NCBI RefSeq assembly: GCF_004364335.1
Contig: NZ_SOCR01000006.1
Coordinates: 95,873 to 159,872 of the forward strand
Direction of reading: 5' to 3'
From: Pseudomonas graminis
Lineage (GTDB): Bacteria > Pseudomonadota > Gammaproteobacteria > Pseudomonadales > Pseudomonadaceae
DNA: 64,000 nt
The translations under genes and the position numbers were made by a program. The notes below the pieces were generated by a model. The model saw only the letters and a list, made by a program, of their open reading frames with translations. It was not told the DNA's origin and did no database searches. Numbering within the stretch: the stretch's first letter is position 1; every line of letters begins with the position of its first letter. Shown one piece after another: positions 27,911-36,744 of this stretch.

Positions 27911-29260
27911 ATGTTGGAAAAAGTCCTGATCGCCAACCGCGGCGAAATCGCCTTGCGCATCTTGCGTGCCTGTAAAGAACTGGGCATCAAGACCGTCGCG
28001 GTCCATTCCACGGCAGACCGTGAGCTGATGCACCTTGGCCTGGCAGACGAAACCGTCTGTATCGGCCCGGCGCCAGCCAATCTGTCGTACCTGAACATTC
28101 CGGCCATTATTTCGGCTGCAGAGCTGACCGGCGCCACGGCGATTCACCCGGGCTACGGTTTCCTCGCGGAAAACGCAGACTTTGCCGAGCAGGTCGAGAA
28201 ATCCGGCTTCGCGTTCATTGGCCCGAAAGCCGAAACCATTCGCCTGATGGGCGACAAGGTGTCCGCCAAAGACGCCATGAAGCTTGCCAAGGTGCCAACC
28301 GTTCCCGGTTCCGACGGCCCGTTGCCGGAAGACGAAGAAACCGCGCTGCGCATCGGCCGTGAAGTCGGCTATCCGGTGATCATCAAGGCCGCTGGCGGCG
28401 GTGGTGGTCGCGGCATGCGCGTGGTGCACAAGGAAGAAGACCTGATCGAAGCGGCCAAGCAGACCCGCGCTGAAGCGGCTGCCTGGTTCAGCAACCCGAT
28501 GGTCTACCTGGAGAAATACCTGACCAATCCGCGTCACGTGGAAGTGCAGGTGATTTCCGACGGTCAGGGCCAGGCGATTCACCTGGGCGATCGCGACTGC
28601 TCGTTGCAGCGCCGCCACCAGAAGGTTCTGGAAGAAGCGCCGGCACCCTTCATCGACGAACAAGCCCGCAAGGACGTGTTCGCGGCCTGTGTGAAAGCGT
28701 GTATCGACATCGGCTACCGTGGCGCCGGCACGTTCGAGTTCCTGTACGAGAACGGCCGTTTCTACTTCATCGAAATGAACACCCGTGTTCAGGTGGAGCA
28801 CCCGGTTTCGGAGATGGTCACCGGTATCGACATCGTCAAGGAGATGCTCAGCATCGCCGCTGGCAACAAGCTGTCGTTTACCCAGGATGACGTCGTCATT
28901 CACGGGCATTCGCTGGAGTGCCGGATCAACGCTGAAGATCCGAAGACCTTCGTCCCGAGCCCGGGCCTGGTCAAGCATTTCCACGCGCCGGGCGGTAATG
29001 GCGTGCGTGTGGATTCGCACCTGTACAGCGGCTACAAGGTTCCGTCCAACTACGACTCGTTGATCGCCAAGCTGATCACCTGGGGCGCAACCCGCGATGA
29101 AGCCATGGCGCGCATGCGTAACGCCCTGGATGAAATCGTGGTCGACGGGATCAAGACCAACATCCCGCTGCACCGTGACCTGACCCGCGATGAAGGCTTC
29201 TGCGAAGGCGGCGTCAACATCCACTACCTGGAACACAAGCTGGCCGCTGAAAAGCATTGA
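27911..29260 (+). CDS. accC: acetyl-CoA carboxylase biotin carboxylase subunit
   Basis: A 449-residue ATP-grasp enzyme that carboxylates biotin on AccB using ATP and bicarbonate. The N-terminal domain opens [18 protein letters not shown]; the ATP loop is [14 protein letters not shown]; the metal and bicarbonate residues lie in [16 protein letters not shown]. Length equals that of E. coli AccC. The ATG at 27911 has GGGAGAG at 7 nt; a TTG 7 codons upstream is not needed. A strong terminator follows. Confidence 0.97.
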   Translation: MLEKVLIANRGEIALRILRACKELGIKTVAVHSTADRELMHLGLADETVCIGPAPANLSYLNIPAIISAAELTGATAIHPGYGFLAENADFAEQVEKSGFAFIGPKAETIRLMGDKVSAKDAMKLAKVPTVPGSDGPLPEDEETALRIGREVGYPVIIKAAGGGGGRGMRVVHKEEDLIEAAKQTRAEAAAWFSNPMVYLEKYLTNPRHVEVQVISDGQGQAIHLGDRDCSLQRRHQKVLEEAPAPFIDEQARKDVFAACVKACIDIGYRGAGTFEFLYENGRFYFIEMNTRVQVEHPVSEMVTGIDIVKEMLSIAAGNKLSFTQDDVVIHGHSLECRINAEDPKTFVPSPGLVKHFHAPGGNGVRVDSHLYSGYKVPSNYDSLIAKLITWGATRDEAMARMRNALDEIVVDGIKTNIPLHRDLTRDEGFCEGGVNIHYLEHKLAAEKH

Positions 29261-29286
29261 TCCACCAGTAACGTGCTGCAGACCAA

Positions 29287-29316
29287 CAAAGCCGCTCTCG
29301 AGCGGCTTTGTTGTTT
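29287..29316 (+). terminator. rho-independent terminator of accBC
   Basis: CAAAGCCGCT-CTCG-AGCGGCTTTG forms a perfect 10-bp stem followed by TTGTTTTT, 27 nt past the accC stop. Confidence 0.9.
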
Positions 29317-29354
29317 TTCGGTCGGGCCTCTGGATTTTGGGACGCGCCCATCCT

Positions 29355-29447
29355 GTGGGACCGGCTTTAGCCGGGAAGAGGCCTGGGTGACCGACATCAC
29401 CTTCGCGGTGTGACGCTTAACGCATTCCCGGCTAAAGCCGGTCCCAC
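29355..29447. repeat. REP/BIME inverted repeat
   Basis: Arms GTGGGACCGGCTTTAGCCGG and complement at 29355-29377 and 29425-29447. The same GGCTTTAGCC variant recurs after purH, unlike the GCGCGCTTGCCCGC variant near urt. Confidence 0.85.
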
Positions 29448-29562
29448 TTTCCCAGCCTCACTGCCACACCCGCTTTGTTGTTTCTTCACGAACACCGTAA
29501 ACTTCCCGGTCTTTCGTGGCCGTCGGCCGCCTTTCAATTTTTCAACTCGAAGGTCACCCGCC

Positions 29563-30441
29563 ATGCCTTGGCTGCAAGTCCGTCTCGCCATTAGCCCAGA
29601 ACAAGCCGAAATCTACGAAGACGCCCTGCTCGAAGTCGGCGCCGTATCGGTGACGTTCATGGACGCTGAAGACCAGCCGATCTTCGAGCCAGAGCTGAAC
29701 ACCACGCCGCTGTGGTCGCACACGCACTTGCTGGCGCTGTTCGAAGCCGACACCGATGCCGATCACGTGCTCGCTCACCTGAGATTGCTCACCGACGCCG
29801 AGCTGCCGGAACACACCCACGAAGTGATCGAAGATCAGGACTGGGAACGCAGCTGGATGGACAACTTCAATCCGATGCGCTTCGGCCAGCGGTTGTGGAT
29901 CGTGCCAAGCTGGCACGCCGCGCCGCAGCCCGATGCGGTCAATCTGTTGCTCGACCCGGGCCTGGCATTCGGCACGGGTACCCATCCGACCACCGCGTTA
30001 TGCCTTGAGTGGCTCGACGGCCAGGACCTCGCCGACTGCAACGTGCTCGATTTCGGCTGCGGCTCCGGCATTCTCGCCATCGCCGCGCTGCTGCTGGGCG
30101 CTGAACAGGCCGTCGGCACCGACATCGACGTCCAGGCCCTTGAAGCCTCGCGCGACAACGCCGGCCGCAACAACGTCCCGGCCGAGAAATTCCCGTTGTA
30201 CTTGCCCGAAGACCTGCCCCAGGTGCCGGCCGACGTGCTGGTGGCCAACATCCTGGCGGGCCCATTGGTTGCTCTCGCGCCGCAGCTGGCGAGTCTGGTC
30301 AAACCCGGTGGCCGTCTGGCGCTGTCCGGCATCCTTGCCGAGCAAGGCGATGAAGTCGCTGCCGCCTACGCTGACACCTTCGATCTGGACCCGATCGCCA
30401 ACCGCGAAGGCTGGGTGCGGATCACCGGTCGTCGCCGCTGA
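29563..30441 (+). CDS. prmA: ribosomal protein L11 methyltransferase
   Basis: A 292-residue SAM-dependent enzyme that trimethylates L11 at several positions. The N-terminal substrate-recognition domain ([32 protein letters not shown]) leads to the methyltransferase domain with [10 protein letters not shown] and the SAM motif [14 protein letters not shown]. The ATG at 29563 fits the family N-terminus; the frame is open to 29410 through REP-adjacent sequence that is not coding. The length matches E. coli PrmA. Confidence 0.96.
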   Translation: MPWLQVRLAISPEQAEIYEDALLEVGAVSVTFMDAEDQPIFEPELNTTPLWSHTHLLALFEADTDADHVLAHLRLLTDAELPEHTHEVIEDQDWERSWMDNFNPMRFGQRLWIVPSWHAAPQPDAVNLLLDPGLAFGTGTHPTTALCLEWLDGQDLADCNVLDFGCGSGILAIAALLLGAEQAVGTDIDVQALEASRDNAGRNNVPAEKFPLYLPEDLPQVPADVLVANILAGPLVALAPQLASLVKPGGRLALSGILAEQGDEVAAAYADTFDLDPIANREGWVRITGRRR

Positions 30442-30496
30442 CAGCCAGTTGCCCTAAGATCCAACCATCAGGCGCTCTTTAACCCCGGATACCCGC

Positions 30497-31879
30497 ATGA
30501 CCGACAGCTTCGTCACTCAGTGCCCGCATTGCCAGACCAGTTTCCGCGTCAGTCACGCTCAGTTGAGCGTGGCCCGGGGTATGGTGCGCTGTGGCTCATG
30601 CCTGCAGGTGTTCAACGCCGCGAAACAGCTGTTGGAACAACGCGGCGGGACAACCCCGGAAACGCCGTCGCCCTCCGCGCCAAACGCCGAAAGCGTTGAG
30701 AAAAAGCCGGAGATCCTCGCCCCGCAGTCACTCGTCGTGACCCAGCCTGCGCCGCTGCCGGTCAAGCGTGAAGAGCGTGAAGTTGATCTGGACAGCCTGG
30801 ACCTGGACGATCTCGACGTGGAACTCGCCCGCCTCGAACAGCGCGAGATTCAGCTCCCCGAGTCCTTCGGGCGGGTCAGCAAGGCGCGCGACCACGACGA
30901 AGTCGAGTCCTTTAGCGCCCGACGCGACGAGCCCGACGTCGCGCAGGAGTCGTGGGCCCACGGCATGAGTCACGACGATGTCGACCGGCTGCCCGAACTG
31001 CGCGCCGAAGTCGTCGAGGAACACGAAGAGCACACCGACCACACGATAGACGAAGGCCCGCTGGACGAGCCGATCAACCAGCAGGAACGTCATCGCACCG
31101 AGCCGTCATTCTCGCTGACCCCGGACGATCTGGATGACGAACCCGCTCACACCCATACGCTGAAGCCTCAAGCCGATGCTGACGATCAGCCGTCGTCGGA
31201 ACGCTTTTCTGCCCTGGACACACACGACAATCAGGATTGCCTCAGCGCCCGTCACGATGATGATGAAGACGATGAGGCCCCGCACGCCGCTGCCGACGGC
31301 AAGCGTGGCGGGCGCAACGAACCGGGCCTGCGGGACAGAGCGCTGCTCGACCTGACGGATGACCCGCTGCAGTTGTCCTGGCAGAAACCCAAACCGCGCT
31401 GGGGGCGTCGCCTGCTGTGGATGCTGTTGATCCTGATTGCGCTGGGCGCGCTGGCCGGCCAGTACATTGCCTACCATTTCGAGGAGCTGGCGCGACAGGA
31501 TCAGTACCGCCCCCTCTTCCAGGATCTGTGCCCGACACTCGGCTGCAAGGTACCCTCCAAGGTCGATATCAAACTGCTCAAGAGCAGCAACCTTGTCGTG
31601 CGCAGCCACCCCGAATTTCAAGGCGCACTGGTCGTCGACGCGATCATCTATAACCGTGCGTCCTTTTCCCAGCCGTTCCCGCTGCTCGAACTACGCTTTG
31701 CCGATGCGACGGGTCAGTTGATCGCCAGCCGCCGATTCAAACCGGGCGAGTACCTGAGCGGCGAGCTGGCCGGCAAGGACGAAATGCCGCCACAGACGCC
31801 GATCCATATCGCGCTGGACATCCTCGACCCGGGACCCAAAGCGGCGAACTACAGCCTGAGCTTCCGTTCGCCGGAGTAA
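30497..31879 (+). CDS. zinc-ribbon / DUF3426 membrane protein
   Basis: A 460-residue protein. The N-terminal zinc ribbon (CPHC ... CGSC, residues ~9-35, MJ0042 type) precedes a long acidic, low-complexity linker (~45-290), one membrane helix (~305-325, LLWMLLILIALGALAGQYIA) and a C-terminal periplasmic DUF3426 domain. In this family, common in beta- and gammaproteobacteria, the biological role is not known. It lies between prmA and dusB, as in other pseudomonads. The linker length is variable in the family and unlikely to be structured. Confidence 0.87.
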   Translation: MTDSFVTQCPHCQTSFRVSHAQLSVARGMVRCGSCLQVFNAAKQLLEQRGGTTPETPSPSAPNAESVEKKPEILAPQSLVVTQPAPLPVKREEREVDLDSLDLDDLDVELARLEQREIQLPESFGRVSKARDHDEVESFSARRDEPDVAQESWAHGMSHDDVDRLPELRAEVVEEHEEHTDHTIDEGPLDEPINQQERHRTEPSFSLTPDDLDDEPAHTHTLKPQADADDQPSSERFSALDTHDNQDCLSARHDDDEDDEAPHAAADGKRGGRNEPGLRDRALLDLTDDPLQLSWQKPKPRWGRRLLWMLLILIALGALAGQYIAYHFEELARQDQYRPLFQDLCPTLGCKVPSKVDIKLLKSSNLVVRSHPEFQGALVVDAIIYNRASFSQPFPLLELRFADATGQLIASRRFKPGEYLSGELAGKDEMPPQTPIHIALDILDPGPKAANYSLSFRSPE

Positions 31880-32031
31880 ATCCCTGTGCTCTGCGGGTTT
31901 GTCTGCACCGAAATGCAGCACCTGCGCGAGACGGGATGCCCGAAATCCGACGACACTTTTATGACGATAGCGGCCTAAACCTAACCGTTCGCGTTAAGAA
32001 CGGAACTGTTCAGATTTTATCCAATTCAGCC

Positions 32032-32060
32032 TTTATCCAGTCATCGAGAGCGGGTATCAT
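32032..32060 (+). promoter_or_regulatory. possible sigma-70 promoter of dusB-fis
   Basis: A TTTATC / 17 nt / TATCAT pair lies 96 nt upstream of dusB and is followed by a GC-rich stretch (GCCCACCC). A GC-rich discriminator would fit the growth-rate control known for enterobacterial fis promoters. The -35 match is weak, so this is tentative. Confidence 0.35.
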
Positions 32061-32155
32061 GCCCACCCTTTTTCATACTCTGGGTCCCGTCTGAATTGGC
32101 GCTGAAGCACTTTTCGGACCAGACCTCGTGATTCGGCCCCACAACAGGTCACCCT

Positions 32156-33169
32156 ATGTCGGCGGTACGCATCGGCCCTTACACATTGCAAAACGGCTTG
32201 ATTCTCGCCCCGATGGCGGGTGTCACCGACCAGCCCTTCCGACAACTCTGTCGCCAGCTCGGCGCAGGCCTGGTGGTCTCGGAAATGGTCACCAGCGACA
32301 TGAGCCTCTGGAACAGCCGCAAGTCGCGGTTGCGCATGATTCACGAAGGCGATCCCGAGCCACGCTCGGTACAGATCGCTGGCGGGGACCCGCAGATGCT
32401 TGCGGACGCAGCACGCGCCAACGTCGAACTCGGCGCGCAGATCATCGACATCAACATGGGTTGCCCGGCGAAAAAGGTCTGCAACAAGGCCGCCGGGTCG
32501 GCGCTGTTGAAAGATGAACAGCTAGTGACCGAAATCCTGCACGCAGTGGTCGCGGCAGTCGAGGTACCGGTCACGCTGAAGATTCGCACCGGCTGGGACC
32601 GGGCGAACAAGAATGGTCTGACCGTCGCCAGAATTGCCGAACAAGCCGGCATTCAGGCGCTGGCGGTGCACGGGCGAACCCGTGCCGATCTCTACACCGG
32701 TGAAGCCGAGTACGACACCATCGCCGCCATCAAGCAGGCGGTGTCTATCCCGGTATTTGCCAACGGCGACATCGATTCACCGGAAAAGGCCCGCTACGTC
32801 CTCGACGCGACCGGCGCCGACGGGCTGTTGATAGGCCGGGCTGCCCAAGGGCGCCCATGGATTTTTCGCGAGATAGAACACTACCTGCAGACCGGGGAAA
32901 AACTTCCGGGTCTGCCTGTCGGTGAAGTGGAACGCATTCTGCTAGAGCATCTGGCTGCGCTTCACACGTTCTATGGCGACGTGATGGGCGTGCGAATCGC
33001 CCGCAAACACGTCGGCTGGTACCTCGCAACGTTGCCGGGCGCCAGGGAGTTTCGCGCCCTTTTCAACCGTTTGGACGATACAGAAGCACAGTGCGCCAAC
33101 GTTCGGGAGTTCTTTTCCCAGCGCGATAAATCCCGCCCAGCAGGGAACGAAGAAGAGGTGGCCGCATGA
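32156..33169 (+). CDS. dusB: tRNA-dihydrouridine synthase B
   Basis: A 337-residue FMN-dependent TIM-barrel enzyme that reduces uridine to dihydrouridine in the tRNA D-loop. The flavin site [16 protein letters not shown], the active-site Cys in [18 protein letters not shown] and the [23 protein letters not shown] phosphate-binding loops are all present. It overlaps fis by 4 nt, the classic dusB-fis operon in which fis translation depends on the upstream gene. Confidence 0.96.
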   Translation: MSAVRIGPYTLQNGLILAPMAGVTDQPFRQLCRQLGAGLVVSEMVTSDMSLWNSRKSRLRMIHEGDPEPRSVQIAGGDPQMLADAARANVELGAQIIDINMGCPAKKVCNKAAGSALLKDEQLVTEILHAVVAAVEVPVTLKIRTGWDRANKNGLTVARIAEQAGIQALAVHGRTRADLYTGEAEYDTIAAIKQAVSIPVFANGDIDSPEKARYVLDATGADGLLIGRAAQGRPWIFREIEHYLQTGEKLPGLPVGEVERILLEHLAALHTFYGDVMGVRIARKHVGWYLATLPGAREFRALFNRLDDTEAQCANVREFFSQRDKSRPAGNEEEVAA

Positions 33170-33486
33170 CGATGATGACTGAGACTTTAGTGAGTGGAAC
33201 AACACCCGTGAGCGACAACGTCAATTTGAAACAACACCTCAATACGCCGAGCGAAGAGGGTCAGACCCTGCGCGGAAGCGTCGAGAAGGCGTTGCACAAC
33301 TACTTCGCTCATCTGGAAGGTGCGGCCGTCACTGATGTCTACAACCTGGTGCTCTCGGAAGTCGAGGCGCCGTTGCTCGAGTGCGTGATGAACTACGTCA
33401 AGGGCAACCAGACCAAGGCCTCCGAAATGCTGGGGCTGAATCGCGGTACCCTGCGCAAGAAACTCAAGCAGTACGACCTGCTGTAA
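33166..33486 (+). CDS. fis: DNA-binding protein Fis
   Basis: A 106-residue nucleoid-associated protein that bends DNA and controls rRNA and many other promoters. The C-terminal helix-turn-helix is clear ([31 protein letters not shown]), and the N-terminal beta-hairpin region is present. The length is slightly more than E. coli Fis (98). The start overlaps the dusB stop by 4 nt (ATGA), indicating coupled translation. A hairpin with a T-run follows immediately. Confidence 0.96.
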   Translation: MTMMTETLVSGTTPVSDNVNLKQHLNTPSEEGQTLRGSVEKALHNYFAHLEGAAVTDVYNLVLSEVEAPLLECVMNYVKGNQTKASEMLGLNRGTLRKKLKQYDLL

Positions 33487-33500
33487 GCATCCGAAAAACA

Positions 33501-33532
33501 AGCGACCTCACTTCAATGCGGTCGTTTTTTTT
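33501..33532 (+). terminator. rho-independent terminator of dusB-fis
   Basis: AGCGACC, a 12-nt loop, then GGTCGTT followed by a run of T. The stem is short but the eight-T tract directly after fis makes a terminator likely. Confidence 0.7.
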
Positions 33533-33564
33533 GCAAAATTCTTTTGCTTTTGATGGAAGTTGAG

Positions 33565-35172
33565 ATGACCGACCAGACGACCCGCCTGCCGATCCGCCGC
33601 GCCTTGATCAGCGTATCCGACAAGACCGGTATTCTTGAATTCGCGCGTGAACTCCAAGCCCTCGGTGTCGAGATCCTCTCCACTGGCGGTACGTTCAAGC
33701 TGCTCAAGGACAACGGCGTTGCCGCGGTAGAAGTCGCCGACTACACCGGCTTCGCGGAAATGATGGATGGCCGCGTCAAAACCCTGCACCCGAAAATCCA
33801 CGGCGGCATTCTGGGCCGTCGCGGTATCGACGACGCCATCATGAACGAACACGGCATCAAGCCGATCGATCTGGTCGCCGTGAATCTCTACCCGTTCGAA
33901 GCGACGGTTTCCAAGCCGGGCTGCGATCTGCCGACCGCCATCGAGAACATCGATATCGGCGGCCCGACCATGGTTCGCTCCGCTGCCAAAAACCACAAAG
34001 ACGTCGCCATTGTCGTCAACGCCAGCGATTACACCCACGTGCTGGAAAGCCTCAAGGCCGGCGGCCTGACCTACGCGCAGCGCTTCGACCTGATGCTCAA
34101 GGCCTTCGAGCACACCGCTGCCTACGACGGCATGATCGCCAACTACCTGGGCAGCGTTGACCAGTCCGCTGAAACCCTGAGCACCGAAGGCCGCAGCGAA
34201 TTCCCGCGTACCTTCAACACTCAGTTCATCAAGGCGCAGGAAATGCGCTACGGCGAGAACCCGCACCAGAGCGCGGCGTTCTACGTCGAGGCCAAGCCTG
34301 CCGAAGTGGGCATCGCCACCGCGACCCAACTGCAAGGCAAAGAGCTTTCCTACAACAACGTGGCCGATACCGACGCGGCGCTTGAGTGCGTGAAGAGCTT
34401 CGTCAAACCCGCCTGCGTCATCGTCAAGCACGCCAACCCGTGCGGCGTTGCAGTAAGCCTGGATACGGAAGGCGGCATTCGTCAGGCCTACAAACTGGCC
34501 TATGCCACCGACAGCGAATCGGCGTTCGGCGGCATCATCGCCTTCAACCGTGAACTGGATGCCGAGACGGCCAAGGCCATCGTCGAGCGTCAGTTCGTCG
34601 AAGTGATCATCGCCCCGAGCGTCAGCGCCGAAGCTCAGGCCATCATCGCCAGTAAAGCCAATGTGCGCCTGTTGACCAGCGGCCAGTGGGACGCAGAACG
34701 CGCGCCGGCCTGGGATTACAAGCGGGTCAACGGTGGCCTGCTGGTGCAGAGCCGCGACATCGGCATGATCGGCGCCGACGACCTGAAGGTGGTTACCCGG
34801 CGCGCGCCGACGGAGCAGGAAGTCCACGACCTGATCTTCGCCTGGAAAGTCGCCAAGTACGTGAAGTCCAATGCCATCGTCTACGCCAAGAACCGCCAGA
34901 CCATCGGCGTCGGCGCAGGCCAGATGAGCCGCGTGAACTCGGCGCGCATTGCTGCGATCAAGGCCGAACATGCCGGTTTGCAGGTGCAGGGTGCTGTCAT
35001 GGCGTCAGATGCATTCTTCCCGTTCCGCGACGGCATCGACAACGCGGCCAAGGTCGGCATCACGGCAGTGATCCAGCCAGGCGGCTCGATGCGTGACGCC
35101 GAGGTGATTGCGGCAGCGGACGAAGCGGGTATCGCGATGGTATTCACCGGCATGCGCCATTTCCGTCACTAA
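33565..35172 (+). CDS. purH: bifunctional AICAR formyltransferase / IMP cyclohydrolase
   Basis: A 535-residue enzyme catalysing the last two steps of IMP synthesis. The N-terminal MGS-like cyclohydrolase domain opens [17 protein letters not shown]; the C-terminal transformylase domain contains [12 protein letters not shown], the KHANPCG motif and DAFFPFRDG. The ATG at 33565 has GGAAG at 6 nt and gives the usual length; an in-frame ATG at 33553 is possible. It is followed by a REP element and purD, as in other pseudomonads. Confidence 0.96.
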   Translation: MTDQTTRLPIRRALISVSDKTGILEFARELQALGVEILSTGGTFKLLKDNGVAAVEVADYTGFAEMMDGRVKTLHPKIHGGILGRRGIDDAIMNEHGIKPIDLVAVNLYPFEATVSKPGCDLPTAIENIDIGGPTMVRSAAKNHKDVAIVVNASDYTHVLESLKAGGLTYAQRFDLMLKAFEHTAAYDGMIANYLGSVDQSAETLSTEGRSEFPRTFNTQFIKAQEMRYGENPHQSAAFYVEAKPAEVGIATATQLQGKELSYNNVADTDAALECVKSFVKPACVIVKHANPCGVAVSLDTEGGIRQAYKLAYATDSESAFGGIIAFNRELDAETAKAIVERQFVEVIIAPSVSAEAQAIIASKANVRLLTSGQWDAERAPAWDYKRVNGGLLVQSRDIGMIGADDLKVVTRRAPTEQEVHDLIFAWKVAKYVKSNAIVYAKNRQTIGVGAGQMSRVNSARIAAIKAEHAGLQVQGAVMASDAFFPFRDGIDNAAKVGITAVIQPGGSMRDAEVIAAADEAGIAMVFTGMRHFRH

Positions 35173-35195
35173 TACGGTTTACGCTGTTGGCTTTT

Positions 35196-35285
35196 GTAGG
35201 ACCGGCTTTAGCCGGGAAGGCGGCATGACTGACCCGACAGATGTGTCGGATGTACTGTCCTCTTCCCGGCTAAAGCCGGTCCCAC
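35196..35285. repeat. REP/BIME inverted repeat
   Basis: Arms GTAGGACCGGCTTTAGCCGG and complement at 35196-35219 and 35262-35285. It lies between purH and purD and could reduce read-through or stabilise the purH 3' end. Confidence 0.85.
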
Positions 35286-35355
35286 AGTCTGCGTTCGGCG
35301 TCCCACGCTTTTTGCCTTCGGATTTTTACGCGTTGTCGTTATTGAGGTTTTAGAA

Positions 35356-36651
35356 ATGAATGTTTTGATCATTGGCAGCGGTGGCCGTGAACACGCTCTG
35401 GCCTGGAAGGTCGCGCAGGACGCTCGTGTCGAGAAGGTCTTCGTCGCCCCCGGCAACGCCGGCACTGCCACTGAAGCCAAGTGTGAAAACGTCGCCATCG
35501 ACGTGCTGGCGCTGGAGCAACTGGCCGACTTCGCCGAGAAGAACGTCGCGCTGACCATCGTCGGTCCGGAAGTGCCGCTGGTGGCCGGTGTCGTCGACCT
35601 GTTCCGCGCTCGCGGTCTGAAGTGCTTCGGCCCGACCAAGGGCGCCGCACAGCTGGAAGGCTCCAAGGCATTCACCAAGGATTTCCTGGCGCGCCACGCT
35701 ATTCCCTCTGCCGATTACCAGAACTTCACCGAAATCGAGCCGGCACTGGCGTACCTGCAAGAAAAGGGCGCGCCGATCGTCATCAAGGCCGACGGCCTGG
35801 CAGCGGGCAAGGGCGTGATCGTCGCGATGACCCTCGCCGAAGCGGAAGACGCCGTGCGTGACATGCTGGCCGGCAATGCCTTCGGCGACGCAGGTTCACG
35901 CGTGGTGATCGAGGAATTCCTCGACGGTGAGGAAGCCAGCTTCATTGTCATGGTCGACGGCAAGAACGTGCTGCCCATGGCCACAAGTCAGGACCACAAA
36001 CGCGTTGGCGACGGCGACAGCGGCCCGAACACCGGCGGCATGGGTGCATATTCCCCGGCCCCGGTGGTTACCGCCGAGGTTCACCAGCGCGTGATGGATC
36101 AGGTCATATGGCCGACCGTCAGGGGCATGGCCGCCGAGGGCAACATTTACACCGGTTTCCTCTATGCTGGTCTGATGATCGACAAGGCCGGCAACCCGAA
36201 AGTCATCGAGTTCAACTGCCGCTTCGGTGATCCGGAAACCCAGCCGGTCATGCTGCGTTTGCAGTCGAGCCTGGTGTCGCTGGTCGAAGCCGCTCTGGCG
36301 CAAACGCTGGATACGGCGGATGCTCAGTGGGACCCGCGTCCGAGCCTGGGCATTGTGCTGGCAGCCGGTGGCTACCCGGCCGACTACGCCAAGGGCGACG
36401 AGATTCACGGGCTGGACACTGCGGCCGCGTTGCCGGGTAAAGTGTTCCACGCTGGCACCTCATTGCAGGATGGCCGTATCGTCACTTCCGGCGGTCGCGT
36501 GCTGTGCGCGACAGCGCTGGGCGACACCGTTGGCGATGCGCAGAAGCAAGCGTACGAACTGGCTGCAAAGATTGACTGGAAAGGTTGTTTTTACCGCAAG
36601 GACATTGGCTATCGCGCCATTGCCCGGGAACGCGGCGAAGATCTGGCGTGA
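35356..36651 (+). CDS. purD: phosphoribosylamine-glycine ligase (GAR synthetase)
   Basis: A 431-residue ATP-grasp enzyme joining phosphoribosylamine and glycine in purine synthesis. It begins MNVLIIGSGGREHALAWK, with the ATP-grasp segment IVIKADGLAAGKGVIVA, the signature RFGDPETQ and the C-terminal VLAAGGYP motif. Length is the family norm. It follows purH and precedes retS on the same strand; an imperfect hairpin separates it from retS. Confidence 0.97.
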   Translation: MNVLIIGSGGREHALAWKVAQDARVEKVFVAPGNAGTATEAKCENVAIDVLALEQLADFAEKNVALTIVGPEVPLVAGVVDLFRARGLKCFGPTKGAAQLEGSKAFTKDFLARHAIPSADYQNFTEIEPALAYLQEKGAPIVIKADGLAAGKGVIVAMTLAEAEDAVRDMLAGNAFGDAGSRVVIEEFLDGEEASFIVMVDGKNVLPMATSQDHKRVGDGDSGPNTGGMGAYSPAPVVTAEVHQRVMDQVIWPTVRGMAAEGNIYTGFLYAGLMIDKAGNPKVIEFNCRFGDPETQPVMLRLQSSLVSLVEAALAQTLDTADAQWDPRPSLGIVLAAGGYPADYAKGDEIHGLDTAAALPGKVFHAGTSLQDGRIVTSGGRVLCATALGDTVGDAQKQAYELAAKIDWKGCFYRKDIGYRAIARERGEDLA

Positions 36652-36659
36652 GCCTCGGC

Positions 36660-36693
36660 CCGATCGGCGATTCCTCGTTGAGTCGCTGATCGG
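36660..36693 (+). other. hairpin between purD and retS
   Basis: CCGATCGGCGA, a 12-nt loop, then TCGCTGATCGG form an 11-bp stem with one wobble pair just past purD. No T run follows, so it is more likely an mRNA-stabilising or weak terminating structure. Confidence 0.45.
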
Positions 36694-36744
36694 TCATCCG
36701 GTGCCCCAGAGTTAAACAGGGTTCATTCACGAAGGGATTTCGCC

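Noticed and set aside
27851..29257. 468-codon open frame antisense to accC
   Set aside because: Shadow of a highly conserved gene.
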